Positions 56,072 to 64,000 of a stretch of 64,000 bases of DNA are shown one piece after another. The notes beneath the pieces were generated by a model that saw nothing but the letters and a program-made list of their open reading frames with translations, was not told the DNA's origin and ran no database searches. The position numbers and the translations under genes were made by a program. Source of the stretch: Alkalicoccus halolimnae (GTDB lineage Bacteria > Bacillota > Bacilli > Bacillales > Salisediminibacteriaceae); contig NZ_CP144914.1 of NCBI RefSeq assembly GCF_008014775.2, positions 1,736,001-1,800,000 on the forward strand, read 5' to 3'. Position 1 is the stretch's first letter, and every line of letters starts with the position of its first letter.

Positions 56072-57640
56072 TTAAAGCATTCCTGTAGAGTGTTAATTTC
56101 CACTTTGAAAAAACAGGGGCCCCTCGCTAAGATAAGAATAGAGACACGACTCTACTATTCCAAACCTTGAGGAGGGACCTTACTATGAAGTTTAAAATGC
56201 AGGACCAACAAAATCAACGGATTGCCCGTATTTCTTCCAGCCACCTGATTATCGGGGTGGATATTGCCCAGCATCACCACGTGGCACGTGCTGTCAATTA
56301 CCGGGGCATCGCCTTTGGTAAGCCGTTGGCTTTTGAAAACAACGAGGAAGGGTTTACCCGGCTTCTCGACAGGATCGCTGCGTGGAAGGAAGCGAGCGGC
56401 TGTACGACCGAAATCGTCGGGATGGAGCCGACCGGCCATTACTGGCTGAACCTGACCGCCTGGCTGAAGGGCCGGCAGATCGATGTTGTCACCGTTAATC
56501 CCCACCTGGTCAAAAAGAATAAAGAAAACCGGGATCATACCCAGTCCAAAAGCGATGCCAAAGACGCCCTCGTGATTGCCGACATGGTTAAAAACGGCTA
56601 TTACAGCCAGATCCATCCCACGTCGGAAACGTTCGACTCGCTCCGGGTGCTCATGGCCAACCGGGAGGTGCTCGTGAAACGGCGCGTTGCGACCATCAAT
56701 CAGCTGCACCGCTGGGTCGATATTGTCTTCCCGGAACTCCGGGAGGTCTTTCAGGATCTCCAAAGCAAAGGGGCCATCGCTACCCTGCGGCTGTTCCCCA
56801 TGCCGAAACAACTGCGGGAGCTGGACGTGGCGGACGTGATCCACGGATGGAAAACAGGGATGAAACGTCACGCCGGCCACCGGAAAGCGGAAACGCTGCT
56901 TGCGGTGGCGAAACGGTCCGTGGGAAGCACGCAGGCGCCGGAGGCGTATCTCCTGCACCTGGACCAGCTGCTCGAAGAATGGGACCTGGTCACGGCCCAG
57001 CTGGAACGGGTGGAACACGAGGTGGCTGCCACCCTGGAGCACGTGACCTACCGCCACTCCTTCCTTGCCATCGATGGGATCAGCGATCTCTCCCTGGCGG
57101 GGATTCTGGGGGAAGCCGGTGATATTCGTGGTTTTGCCCATGGTAATGCGCTCTTACGTCATGCCGGCCTGCACCTGGCCGAAGCGAGCTCCGGCAAATG
57201 GAAAGGACAAGTGGTCCTCTCCAAACGCGGAAGGTCCCGGCTGAGGCGCTGTTTATACCTGGCCACGCTGAGCCTGATCAAAAACAACGCGGATTTCCGG
57301 CACCTCCACCACGTCAATGTGCAGGGCAAAAAGATGAAAAAGATGAAGTCGGTCATGAAACTGATGGGCAAGCTGGCACGAATCCTCGTGGCCCTCGCCA
57401 GAGGGGGAGAACCCTACTGTTCAGAGAAAGTCCGACCGCTTCCGTCTGCTGTCTAGGGGGTGATCGTCCCGTCGGCTCATCGAATCATGGCTTATTCGCA
57501 GGATGAAAAAGAAAGCACGGAGGACCGGATACCACAAACCAAAGGGCCCGGACCCGTCGTTAAAGCAAAACCGGCCTCCACCCCCTGGCCAGGCATGACA
57601 AAGGAATGAGAGGGCATGGACCCGTTGAGACATGGGAGGA
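56072..57640 (+). mobile_element. IS110-family insertion element (right end uncertain)
   Basis: The left boundary is set by the second copy at 418: similarity begins at TTAAAGC in both. The 113-bp 5' non-coding segment contains a perfect AGGGGCCCCT palindrome at 56115-56124. IS110-type elements lack terminal inverted repeats, so the right end cannot be fixed from one complete copy; the GC-rich sequence continues past the transposase stop to at least 57640, perhaps 57840. The element is visibly richer in GC than its surroundings and probably came from another genome. Confidence 0.8.
56185..57456 (+). CDS. IS110-family transposase (DEDD type)
   Basis: A 423-residue recombinase. The N-terminal RuvC-like domain carries the DEDD residues: Asp in GVDIAQ near residue 28, Glu in MEPTGHYW, and Asp residues in KSDAKDALVIADM. 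The C-terminal Tnp domain starts near residue 290 (AIDGISDLSLAGILGEAGD) and includes a probable nucleophilic Ser in LAEASSGKWKGQ and the basic KRGRSRLRRCLY. ATG 56185 has GAGGAGGG before it. GC-rich codon use differs from all neighbouring genes. The frame is complete, so the copy may be active. Confidence 0.93.
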   Translation: MKFKMQDQQNQRIARISSSHLIIGVDIAQHHHVARAVNYRGIAFGKPLAFENNEEGFTRLLDRIAAWKEASGCTTEIVGMEPTGHYWLNLTAWLKGRQIDVVTVNPHLVKKNKENRDHTQSKSDAKDALVIADMVKNGYYSQIHPTSETFDSLRVLMANREVLVKRRVATINQLHRWVDIVFPELREVFQDLQSKGAIATLRLFPMPKQLRELDVADVIHGWKTGMKRHAGHRKAETLLAVAKRSVGSTQAPEAYLLHLDQLLEEWDLVTAQLERVEHEVAATLEHVTYRHSFLAIDGISDLSLAGILGEAGDIRGFAHGNALLRHAGLHLAEASSGKWKGQVVLSKRGRSRLRRCLYLATLSLIKNNADFRHLHHVNVQGKKMKKMKSVMKLMGKLARILVALARGGEPYCSEKVRPLPSAV

Positions 57641-57882
57641 AAAGCCTCCAGGGACCGCGTGGAGAAGACGTGCAGGATATGGTAAAAAATGGAGTTTTCG
57701 CGACCTCCTTTCTTTCCGCCTGTCTTGGAGCGCCTCCTCTTCCGTTTCTTTCGTTGATCTATCCGTCAGGTGCGATCGAAAAGGGGGAACATCCTGCGAA
57801 TGAGCGAGTATTTGAGAGATAAACCTATCTTACCGAGGGAGTCTGTGGTTGATACATGTTGAAAATTCCGCTTCGGTTTTCT

Positions 57883-58037
57883 ATTCCGTAAAACCGGTGT
57901 CGGGATGATAAAGGACGGGCTCCACCCCGCACGACCGCAGGGAGGAGGGGATTAGATGAGGCCGGCCCGCCCGGAAAGCGGCCCTATGGGAACGAAAGCG
58001 CCTCTTTTTCATTTATCAAATTTTTTTCGAGGCAGCC
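57883..58037 (+). repeat. Interspersed repeat copy R6
   Basis: Holds ATTCCGTAAAACCGGTGTC (shared with R7), a CTCCACCCCGC block, GGAGGGGATTAGATGAGGC (57943-57961), ATGGGAACGAAAGCG and the end TTTTTTTCGAGGCAGCC at 58021-58037. The terminator of ponA starts 11 bp beyond this end. No gene is seen between 57457 and 58224. Confidence 0.75.
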
Positions 58038-58047
58038 AACAGCTAAT

Positions 58048-58100
58048 AAAAGAAGGTAGAAGATACCTGAATAAATCAGGTGATCTACTACCTTCTTTTT
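58048..58100 (-). terminator. Terminator of ponA
   Basis: AAAAGAAGGTAG (58048-58059) pairs with CTACCTTCTTTT (58088-58099) and contains a nested ACCTGA/TCAGGT stem. On the minus strand it ends in a T-rich tail after ponA. Confidence 0.8.
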
Positions 58101-58224
58101 AATGTTTGAGAAATTGATTTACCAGCTTAAAAATTAATGTAATGAATTTACTCTCCCGCTGTTTACATTTTGTGACGCTGAGCGCGAGCTGGAACTTTAA
58201 GAAACGTCTAAAATGCGGTACTGA

Positions 58225-61059
58225 TTACCCAGCTTCCTCTAAATCATCATCTGTTCCGCTTAAATCCGCCTCGTTGTCATTGGATGTGTTTTGTTCCTGT
58301 GTGGCACCCTCTTCTTCGTTTTCTTCTGTATTGGAGGAGTTTTCATTATTACCAGTGTTGTTTTCGCTTTCATTCGTATCATTGTTGCTGCTGTCACTAG
58401 AATTGGATTCACTTTCGTTGTCGTTTTCCTGTGCATTTTCCTGCTCATTATTTTCTTCTTCAGCAGCAGGCTCTTCTGTCACATCATTATTGGATTCATT
58501 ATCAGCTCCGCTGTTGTCGTTGTTACTGCCGCCTTCATTGTTATTATTGTTTTCCTCTGAATCATTTTCATTCGTTTCCTGATTGCTTTCTTCTTCAGAA
58601 AGATTTTCTTCCTCATTATCAGCAGCATTGTTTTCTTCGCCGTTATTATTATTTTCTTCTTCCGTTTCTTCTGATTCATCAGGAATACCAACTTGAACAG
58701 TTGAAGGTTCCCCGGCAGCTTCACCAATATCCTCATTAACTGGTGTGACTCTTATGTTATAAGTTTCTCCCTGTTCTGGTCCGCTGTATGAAGATTCTAA
58801 GCTATCGGTTGATTCTATTTCCTGGAATGAGTCTGACCCCGGCTCCGAAATTTCTATTAGAAATGATATAGAATCTCTTTCCTCTTCTGGAAAATCCCAT
58901 ATAATATCTATAGTGTCTTCAGATTCATTGTACTCTGCATTCAAACCGTCGATTCCGGATACTTCTTCAATTTCATATTCTTCGGAAACGGTTCCAGGTT
59001 CTGTGCCGCGAACAAAAAACTCTTCAACAATTTCGCTGGATGGAGTATATTCACTTGGAAGCATACCGGTGGACTCTTCCACTGCGACCTCGACAACAGA
59101 ATCAGGCTGTGAAAAGGAGCCTGTTTCCCGGCCTTCATGTGCAAAGTTCATAACAGCCTGAAAAATATCCATGGAGATATGATGATCGTTATTATCTCTG
59201 GAGATGTATCCATCTTCATTTGATGGGTAACCAGTCCAGATTGAAGCGGTAAGTTCAGGGGAGTAACCGACAAACCAGGCATCCGGCTGCCCGCCCGCGG
59301 GAATGCCGTACCTTTCCCTGTCTTCGGGTGTAAAGTTACTGGATCCCGTTTTGCCTGCTACATCAAAATTACCCATCTGGAGGCGGGAGGCTGTGCCGTC
59401 CGTGATCACATCCTGAAGCATGTCAGATATCATAAATGCCGTATAGTCATTCATTGCGCGGGTTTCTTCCGGGACTAAATCAATAACCTGGCCATCAGGA
59501 AATTCAACTTTTCTGACGGTATGAGGCTGATTGTAATTTCCCTCATTTCCAAACGCTCCATAGGCTCCTGCCATCTCCAGAGAAGAAACTCCATTAGTTC
59601 CCAGGGCATACGATTCGAGCATTGGATCAACAGTAATTCCGAGTCGATCTGCAAAGTTTTCTGAGTTATCAAGACCGGTCTCCTGAATAGCTTTAACAGC
59701 AGGTATATTTAAAGAATCTTTCAATGCTTCCCGCATCGAAACATTTCCTTGAAAACTGTCACTGTTAAAGTTTGTCACAGAAGTGCCATCTGAATATTCG
59801 TGGGGCTCGTCCTCGATTTGATGATACGTGGACCACTGTTCATTATCGATAGCTGGTCCATAGGCAAAAATTGGCTTATTGGCTGAACCTGCCTGCCTGC
59901 TTGGGTTCGTTGCCCAGTTATATCCTCTGGCCGCTTCTGCAGCTTCTCTCATTCCTCCGAGAGCATGAATACGGCCATTATTAGTGTTCATTAGAGTAAC
60001 ACCGGCCTGCATATATTCATCGGGAAACTGAATATAGTCACCGGACTGCATGACATCTTCAACATGTTCCTGAAGTTCCGTATCGAGATTGGAATAAATT
60101 TTCAGACCGCCTGTGTATATATCGCTCGCTTCGATACCGTCAATATTTTCTACTTCGTTTAAAACCTCATCTATATAGGATTGATAGCCTCCAGTTTCTC
60201 TCTCGCTTTTTTCGAGCTGCTCTTCAATTGGCACACTTTTTGCTCTTTCGCCTTCTTCTTCGGTGATTTTTTCATAACGAACCATTTGATTTATTACAGT
60301 ATCCCGGCGGTCTTTTGCAGTTTCTGGATTGTTAAATGGATTGTGAGCTGTAGGACGCTGTGGAATACCAGCTAACAAAGCTGCGTCTTCTACTGCCAAT
60401 TCAGACAGATCTTTACTGAAATAATAGTTTGCAGCTTCTACAATTCCGTATCGACCGTCTGAAAAGTAGATAGCATTAAGGTACATTTCCAATATTTGAT
60501 CTTTAGTATACTGCTGTTCCAGTTGCACAGCCAGGTACTGTTCCTGAAGTTTTCTCGTTATTGTTTTGTCGAAATCAAAATAAAGATTTTTAACTACCTG
60601 CTGGGTAATAGTACTTGCTCCTTCACTTCCAAAGCCGCTCCGGATATTGGCAATTACTGCACCACCCAGACGGCGAATATCGATTCCGAAATGATCGTAG
60701 AACCTGGCGTCTTCTATGGATAAAACGGCGTCTGTCATTACTTGAGGAACTTCATCTATATCAGCTGAAGTTCTATTTTCTGAAGATTCAAGAGTGGTGA
60801 CTACTTCGTCGTTCATATCGGTTATCTCAGGATTCTGGGATAACGTAAGCTGATCGTGATCTAATTCAGGGGCGTTGCTTATAATAGCAAAAGCGGTAAT
60901 GCCTCCAGCTATAATCCCAAGCATAACTAATATTAAAAGAGCGAATATTGTTTTTTTGACCCACCCATCCAAATTCTTTTCTTTTTTCGGACGGTTTGTT
61001 TTTTTCTTTTCAGGTTTGTTTGTCGTTTTTCTTGTTTTTCTTGAGAGGTCGTCTGCCAT
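58225..61059 (-). CDS. ponA: Class A penicillin-binding protein 1 with acidic C-terminal tail
   Basis: Bifunctional glycosyltransferase-transpeptidase of the cell wall, 944 residues. A Lys-rich cytoplasmic tail (1-35) and one membrane helix (about 37-60) precede the GT51 domain (EDARFYDHFGID near 117, GASTITQQ). The transpeptidase has SANK as SxxK, SLN as SxN, and KTGSSN. An FN3-like domain lies near 720-790, and the last 150 residues are almost only Glu, Asn, Asp and Ser. Such an acidic surface tail fits a high-salt habitat. 33 bp after recU, as in B. subtilis. Confidence 0.95.
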   Translation of the reverse strand: MADDLSRKTRKTTNKPEKKKTNRPKKEKNLDGWVKKTIFALLILVMLGIIAGGITAFAIISNAPELDHDQLTLSQNPEITDMNDEVVTTLESSENRTSADIDEVPQVMTDAVLSIEDARFYDHFGIDIRRLGGAVIANIRSGFGSEGASTITQQVVKNLYFDFDKTITRKLQEQYLAVQLEQQYTKDQILEMYLNAIYFSDGRYGIVEAANYYFSKDLSELAVEDAALLAGIPQRPTAHNPFNNPETAKDRRDTVINQMVRYEKITEEEGERAKSVPIEEQLEKSERETGGYQSYIDEVLNEVENIDGIEASDIYTGGLKIYSNLDTELQEHVEDVMQSGDYIQFPDEYMQAGVTLMNTNNGRIHALGGMREAAEAARGYNWATNPSRQAGSANKPIFAYGPAIDNEQWSTYHQIEDEPHEYSDGTSVTNFNSDSFQGNVSMREALKDSLNIPAVKAIQETGLDNSENFADRLGITVDPMLESYALGTNGVSSLEMAGAYGAFGNEGNYNQPHTVRKVEFPDGQVIDLVPEETRAMNDYTAFMISDMLQDVITDGTASRLQMGNFDVAGKTGSSNFTPEDRERYGIPAGGQPDAWFVGYSPELTASIWTGYPSNEDGYISRDNNDHHISMDIFQAVMNFAHEGRETGSFSQPDSVVEVAVEESTGMLPSEYTPSSEIVEEFFVRGTEPGTVSEEYEIEEVSGIDGLNAEYNESEDTIDIIWDFPEEERDSISFLIEISEPGSDSFQEIESTDSLESSYSGPEQGETYNIRVTPVNEDIGEAAGEPSTVQVGIPDESEETEEENNNNGEENNAADNEEENLSEEESNQETNENDSEENNNNNEGGSNNDNSGADNESNNDVTEEPAAEEENNEQENAQENDNESESNSSDSSNNDTNESENNTGNNENSSNTEENEEEGATQEQNTSNDNEADLSGTDDDLEEAG

Positions 61060-61092
61060 AAACTTATCTTCCTTTCTAAACTTTGGAATAAA

Positions 61093-61704
61093 CTATTTAC
61101 CATTTATCCATTTATCGATGGAGGCAAGGTAATCAATTCTCGGATGGTATCCGGTTTTTACAGGAAAACCATTTTCTTCAATTTCTATTTTAGGAATTGA
61201 TTTGCGGTGATTTTCTTTTGATTCATACCAGGACACGATGAAAGTGCCGGGGACTAAATATATTTCCTCATGCACGCGAAAATGTACAAGCACGAAGGAA
61301 ATTCCCGCTTGTTCAAGAACAGCTTTCATATGTTCAATTTGATGGGCGTGAAAATTTTTAAGAGGAAAACTGGTTTTGTTTTTTGTTTCTTTTGCTTCAA
61401 AGTCTATATACATGCCTTTATAAACACCATTGAAATCTGTAGTTGATGGCTTTTGAAAATATGCTTCGGTTACGACGGCAGCACTCCTTTTAGGATAATG
61501 AACATTTACAATTTGAAGGGGTGTCGGTTTCTTATGAATAACAGCTAAGCCTTGGGAACGGTAAAATTCATTAGACGTTTGAATGTCATCTTCAAAATTC
61601 ATACCCCTATTGCTGAAGCTGTTATCTTTTTTATAGTCGTTTTTGACTGTCTTAGGGATTCGCTTTTTTTCAAATTTCTTTCCGTTAGGGTAGCGAATAG
61701 CCAT
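61093..61704 (-). CDS. recU: Holliday junction resolvase RecU
   Basis: Cuts Holliday junctions during recombination and chromosome segregation in Firmicutes. The 203-residue protein has GMNFEDDIQTSNEFYR with the catalytic Glu, TTDFNGVYKGMYIDFEAKET with the metal-binding Asp and Glu and the Lys, and HAHQIEHM. GAGTGGAGTG precedes the ATG. It heads a recU-ponA operon transcribed against the flanking genes. Confidence 0.96.
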   Translation of the reverse strand: MAIRYPNGKKFEKKRIPKTVKNDYKKDNSFSNRGMNFEDDIQTSNEFYRSQGLAVIHKKPTPLQIVNVHYPKRSAAVVTEAYFQKPSTTDFNGVYKGMYIDFEAKETKNKTSFPLKNFHAHQIEHMKAVLEQAGISFVLVHFRVHEEIYLVPGTFIVSWYESKENHRKSIPKIEIEENGFPVKTGYHPRIDYLASIDKWINGK

Positions 61705-61958
61705 TTAGTAACACTCCACTCTTTAAATTTCATTACTTTATCATATCATATTCAAAAATAATAGGCTTTGTTAAAGTTAAGCTGTTTAAAAATCCGGTAC
61801 TGGTAAATGTCGAAAACTCTTTTTCAGATCTGCCTTGGAGAAGAGTTTCATGTTCTTCGGAATTTTCCAATATCCTTCTTTCAAGAGCACGTTTCCGCTT
61901 TGTTATTTTTCTTTGACAGAGAAGTCTTTCTGCTTTTGACAAAATGAATTTTTCATTC

Positions 61959-62075
61959 CGTAAAACCGGTGTCAGGGCATAGACGCATACGGAGGGCGCG
62001 GAGATCCTCCCGGACGTCAGGAAAAAGGCTCCAAGAAAACAAAAGCTGCTGTTTACAGAAGCAAAAACGAAAATG
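61959..62075 (+). repeat. Interspersed repeat copy R7 (degenerate, variant 3' end)
   Basis: Begins like R6 with ATTCCGTAAAACCGGTGTC, but the ATTAGCTGAGG core is badly eroded. It ends like R5 with AAACAAAAGC and TGTTTACAGAA (62050-62060). It lies between recU and yppE, whose gap (61705-62188) shows no gene. Confidence 0.55.
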
Positions 62076-62139
62076 TTATTCAATTTTAATAGATGGTTTA
62101 TTATCAATGCGGCCAAATTATAAAAAGTGAAAGAAGGGA

Positions 62140-62170
62140 TTGTCGCATCCGGGAAAGTATTCTGATACAA
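62140..62170 (+). promoter_or_regulatory. Possible promoter of yppE
   Basis: TTGTCG (62140-62145) and TGATACAAT with the -10 at 62165-62170, a 19-base spacer; the TGn before the -10 makes up in part for the long spacer. Confidence 0.45.
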
Positions 62171-62188
62171 TCATCGTGAGGTGAAACG

Positions 62189-62560
62189 ATGACTATTCAA
62201 CAAACTCTATTAAAGAAACAGACAAATAACCTGCGTACACTTAATGAGCAGGCTTATGCCTACTTTCAGCGTTTCCGGCTGGGGGAGGAGGAAGCGGATT
62301 TTTATGATCAGGTAAAACCTTTCGCAGATAATGTGCGGGAGCAGCTTGAAGAATGGGTGCCACATGTTCTTCGATTTCTGGAAAAAGATAAGCCTGACTA
62401 TATTCATCCCCAGCAGGTTGATCAGCTGGCTGAGAACTTTGAGATGGTTTCAGTCACCTGTTTTCAAAAAGATACGAAGAAAAAGAGATTTAATGAGCAG
62501 TATAAATCTATTGAATATACTCTTTCCCTTGTTTTACACGCTTTGGACGAAGAGAAATAA
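62189..62560 (+). CDS. yppE: DUF1798 family protein YppE
   Basis: A 123-residue helical, acidic cytoplasmic protein of unknown function. The block QAYAYFQRFRLGEEEADFYDQVKPFAD and the FNEQYKSIEYTLSLVLHAL end match the YppE family, which lies beside recU-ponA in Bacilli. GTGAGGTGA precedes the ATG. It shares TAATG with the following lipoprotein gene. Confidence 0.8.
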   Translation: MTIQQTLLKKQTNNLRTLNEQAYAYFQRFRLGEEEADFYDQVKPFADNVREQLEEWVPHVLRFLEKDKPDYIHPQQVDQLAENFEMVSVTCFQKDTKKKRFNEQYKSIEYTLSLVLHALDEEK

Positions 62561-63045
62561 TGAAAGACAGAAAAATTGTTATTCAATTGATCAGAGTCAA
62601 AATGCTGCTGATTTCTTTACTGGCTGTTCTTTCCGCATGTGGAGGGGAAGAAGTATGGGAATCATCAGAGCGTGACGGGGGAGAGAATGAAAAAGAATTT
62701 GTATTAACTTACCTCGAGGCGTGGGAGGAAAGTCTGGATTATCAGAACTTTTCTTTAATGGAACCATATTATGTAGTGAACAACCACGGTTATCATGCAA
62801 GCCGGCGCCAGCATCAGCATCTGGTAGCTTCCCGTATAGTTGAAAGACTGGATGAAATCCATCAGTTTGAAACAGAGGAAAATGAGTTTGGAGATGAAAG
62901 AATTATGCTGAAAGCGGATTTTCTCATTGAAGAACGCGGGAACACTTCGATGGAGGAAAGAACGCGCTATTATTATTTAACTGAGAGCGGGGGAGAACGG
63001 AAGGTTGAATCGATTGAAAGAGAAGCAGAAGCTTCTGCAGAATAA
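62560..63045 (+). CDS. Putative lipoprotein
   Basis: A 161-residue exported protein: a basic N terminus, a hydrophobic stretch and the lipobox VLSAC with Cys27 as lipid anchor. The mature part begins with an acidic spacer and then resembles the NTF2-like or TcaA C-terminal fold (VLTYLEAWEESLDYQNFSLMEPYYV), but the match is only by eye. It is translationally coupled to yppE and followed by a strong terminator. I do not recognise a named family. Confidence 0.7.
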   Translation: MKDRKIVIQLIRVKMLLISLLAVLSACGGEEVWESSERDGGENEKEFVLTYLEAWEESLDYQNFSLMEPYYVVNNHGYHASRRQHQHLVASRIVERLDEIHQFETEENEFGDERIMLKADFLIEERGNTSMEERTRYYYLTESGGERKVESIEREAEASAE

Positions 63046-63090
63046 AGAAGAGGCTGATCCGCAGTTTCGGCGGACAGCCTCTTCTTTATT
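63045..63090 (+). terminator. Intrinsic terminator after the lipoprotein gene
   Basis: AAGAAGAGGCTG (63045-63056) pairs with CAGCCTCTTCTT (63075-63086) with an additional inner TCCGC/GGCGGA stem; a T-rich tail follows. Confidence 0.88.
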
Positions 63091-63201
63091 ATTAATATTG
63101 TTCCGGTCAATCTCTGTTATTCATTTGTTTTCGTAATTTCGTTTAAGATTTCTTTCTGGAGAAAAAATTTCTCGAACATATAAAGTGAACATTTTTTGCA
63201 T

Positions 63202-63300
63202 CAGCCTTCGTTTCCACGGGGGCGATTTTCGGGGCCCTCAGCTAATACCGTCCTTTTTGTGTTGGGTCGGAATGGATCTTCGGCTCGTACCCCGATCCCG
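63202..63300 (-). repeat. Interspersed repeat copy R8 (shortened)
   Basis: On the minus strand it has GGACGGTATTAGCTGAGGG (63235-63253) and CCCGTGGAAACGAAGGCTG. The AT-rich spacer before the CAAGGCAGCC end seems to be deleted, so the core joins directly to an AGGCTG-like remnant. It lies between two gene ends (terminator at 63090, stop of the CBS gene at 63324). Confidence 0.65.
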
Positions 63301-63323
63301 TTCATTTTATCAACTTGTATAGC

Positions 63324-63953
63324 CTAAATTTTTTCTATATCGAAAACACGAAACCCATCAGCTTCCAAGTGGTGGATGAGTTTGTCGAGTGTTTTTTCAC
63401 TAGTTTCTTTAGGCAGTGTCACGATTACACGTCTAAAAAATGTACTTTCGTTATCCAGTGTCATCATACTATGAATGGTCGAATATTTTTTAACGCTCGT
63501 CATAATTGCACTCAAAGCACCCTGATATTCATGGGTGGAAATTGTCATCGTATAGTTTCCTCTTTTAATACCCCATGAATCTTCGAGAATTTCCATTACG
63601 TTCGCATGGGTAAGAATGCCGGTGAAAGCTCCTTTATCATTAGTAACAGCAAGATAAGGATACTGCTTAATATTGGTGAAAACCCTAAAGAATGAACCTG
63701 TCTCCTGTATATGTACACTGCTGTCCTCGACGAGTTTCATTACCGGTTCATCTTCTGAAACTTCTTGTCTCCAAAGCGCCCGGTAAACGACCTGTGCATA
63801 AATATTTCCCCGGTAAAGGGAACCGTCTTCGGATAATACAGGAACACATCGATAGCCGCTTTTTTCAAGGACTTCCAAGGCTTCTTTGACTGTGAAACTT
63901 TCTTTGCAGTAAATCACGTGTTCTTTGCTGATGATATTATACTTAATCTTCAT
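63324..63953 (-). CDS. cbpA: CBS-domain protein, CbpA-like (possible cyclic di-AMP binder)
   Basis: A 209-residue protein with two CBS motifs (about residues 8-60, VKEALEVLEKSGYRCVPVL, and 75-130, FTNIKQYPYLAVTNDKGAFTGILTH) and a C-terminal ACT-like domain (TMTISTHEYQGALSAI, RRVIVTLPKETSEKTLDKL). This order is that of CbpA/YkuL-type Firmicute proteins, some of which bind cyclic di-AMP. Met 63953 is used since GGAGTGG lies 5 bases before it. Ligand not shown. Confidence 0.75.
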   Translation of the reverse strand: MKIKYNIISKEHVIYCKESFTVKEALEVLEKSGYRCVPVLSEDGSLYRGNIYAQVVYRALWRQEVSEDEPVMKLVEDSSVHIQETGSFFRVFTNIKQYPYLAVTNDKGAFTGILTHANVMEILEDSWGIKRGNYTMTISTHEYQGALSAIMTSVKKYSTIHSMMTLDNESTFFRRVIVTLPKETSEKTLDKLIHHLEADGFRVFDIEKI

Positions 63954-64000
63954 TGCATCCACTCCTATATTAAAGTTTGCTTTCTTCTTCAATTATATAA

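Noticed and set aside
56155..57141. Long open frame (328 codons) on the minus strand
   Set aside because: It lies wholly antisense to the IS110 transposase and exists because of the GC-rich codon use there; the same antisense frame occurs at the truncated copy (501-692). No domain is recognisable.
58142..58582. Serine/leucine-rich plus-strand frame
   Set aside because: Antisense to the low-complexity acidic tail of PonA, whose GAA/GAT/AAT codons read as Ser/Leu/Phe on the other strand.
1..64000. CRISPR array, tRNA and rRNA genes, prophage
   Set aside because: No regularly spaced direct repeats, no cloverleaf ending in CCA, no rRNA-like stretch and no phage structural genes were seen by eye; a tRNA or small RNA scan was not possible.

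Overview
The window reads as a low-GC Firmicute chromosome of the family Bacillaceae, probably an alkaliphilic or halophilic and possibly asporogenous relative of Bacillus. From position 881 to the right edge the gene order follows, with gaps, the Bacillus subtilis segment from prsW (ypdC) through cmk, rpsA/ypfD, der, gpsA, hbs, folE(mtrA)-mtrB, hepS-menG-hepT, ndk, the aro-trp-his-tyr supraoperon, qcrABC, dapB-mgsA-bshB1-bshA-cca-birA-panBCD, dinG, aspB-asnS, dnaD-nth, ponA and recU. Acidic low-complexity tails on PonA and QcrC fit a salt-adapted lifestyle. The organism assignment is inference; there is no rRNA in the window.

Layout. 1-411: end of an asparaginase gene. 418-788: truncated IS110 copy fused to a truncated interspersed repeat. 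881-9071: prsW, a small zinc-ribbon gene, cmk-plsC-rpsA, fni, der, plsY-gpsA. 9072-10000: a long repeat copy. 10001-12433: yphE, yphF, hbs, folE, mtrB. 12610-17337: isoprenoid and menaquinone genes (hepS, menG, mqnP, mqnA, hepT), then ndk. 17710-29955: aroC-aroB-aroH-trpE-D-C-(FB)-A-hisC-tyrA-aroA. 30273-37031: ypiA, ypiB, ypiF, qcrABC, ypjA, yugP. 37078-46090: yitT (minus strand), then mazG-like, dapB, mgsA, bshB1, bshA, cca, birA, panBCD. 46652-56042: dinG, amidohydrolase, ypmA, ypmB, aspB, asnS, dnaD, nth, ypoC. 56072 to about 57640: an intact IS110 element. 58225-61704 (minus): ponA and recU. 62189-63953: yppE, a lipoprotein and a CBS-domain gene.

How the genes work together. The aro genes make chorismate. 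It is drawn off by trpE-A to tryptophan, by aroH/tyrA/hisC to tyrosine and phenylalanine, and by mqnA into menaquinone through the futalosine route. hepS/hepT supply the heptaprenyl tail, mqnP and menG finish the quinone, and qcrABC uses it. mtrB encodes TRAP, and 12 phased (G/T)AG triplets that look like its RNA target lie directly before trpE, overlapping the aroH stop codon.

Most unusual items: (1) the TRAP-site leader before trpE, with no visible intrinsic terminator; (2) an in-frame trpF-trpB fusion; (3) futalosine-pathway genes in the hep-men cluster, plus an amidohydrolase that could be the pathway's deaminase; (4) a dispersed intergenic repeat family with at least seven copies here, some with common ends and internal deletions; (5) two IS110 copies with a conserved 5' non-coding segment and similar flanks; (6) absence of spoIVA, sleB-ypeB and ypjB from their usual places.
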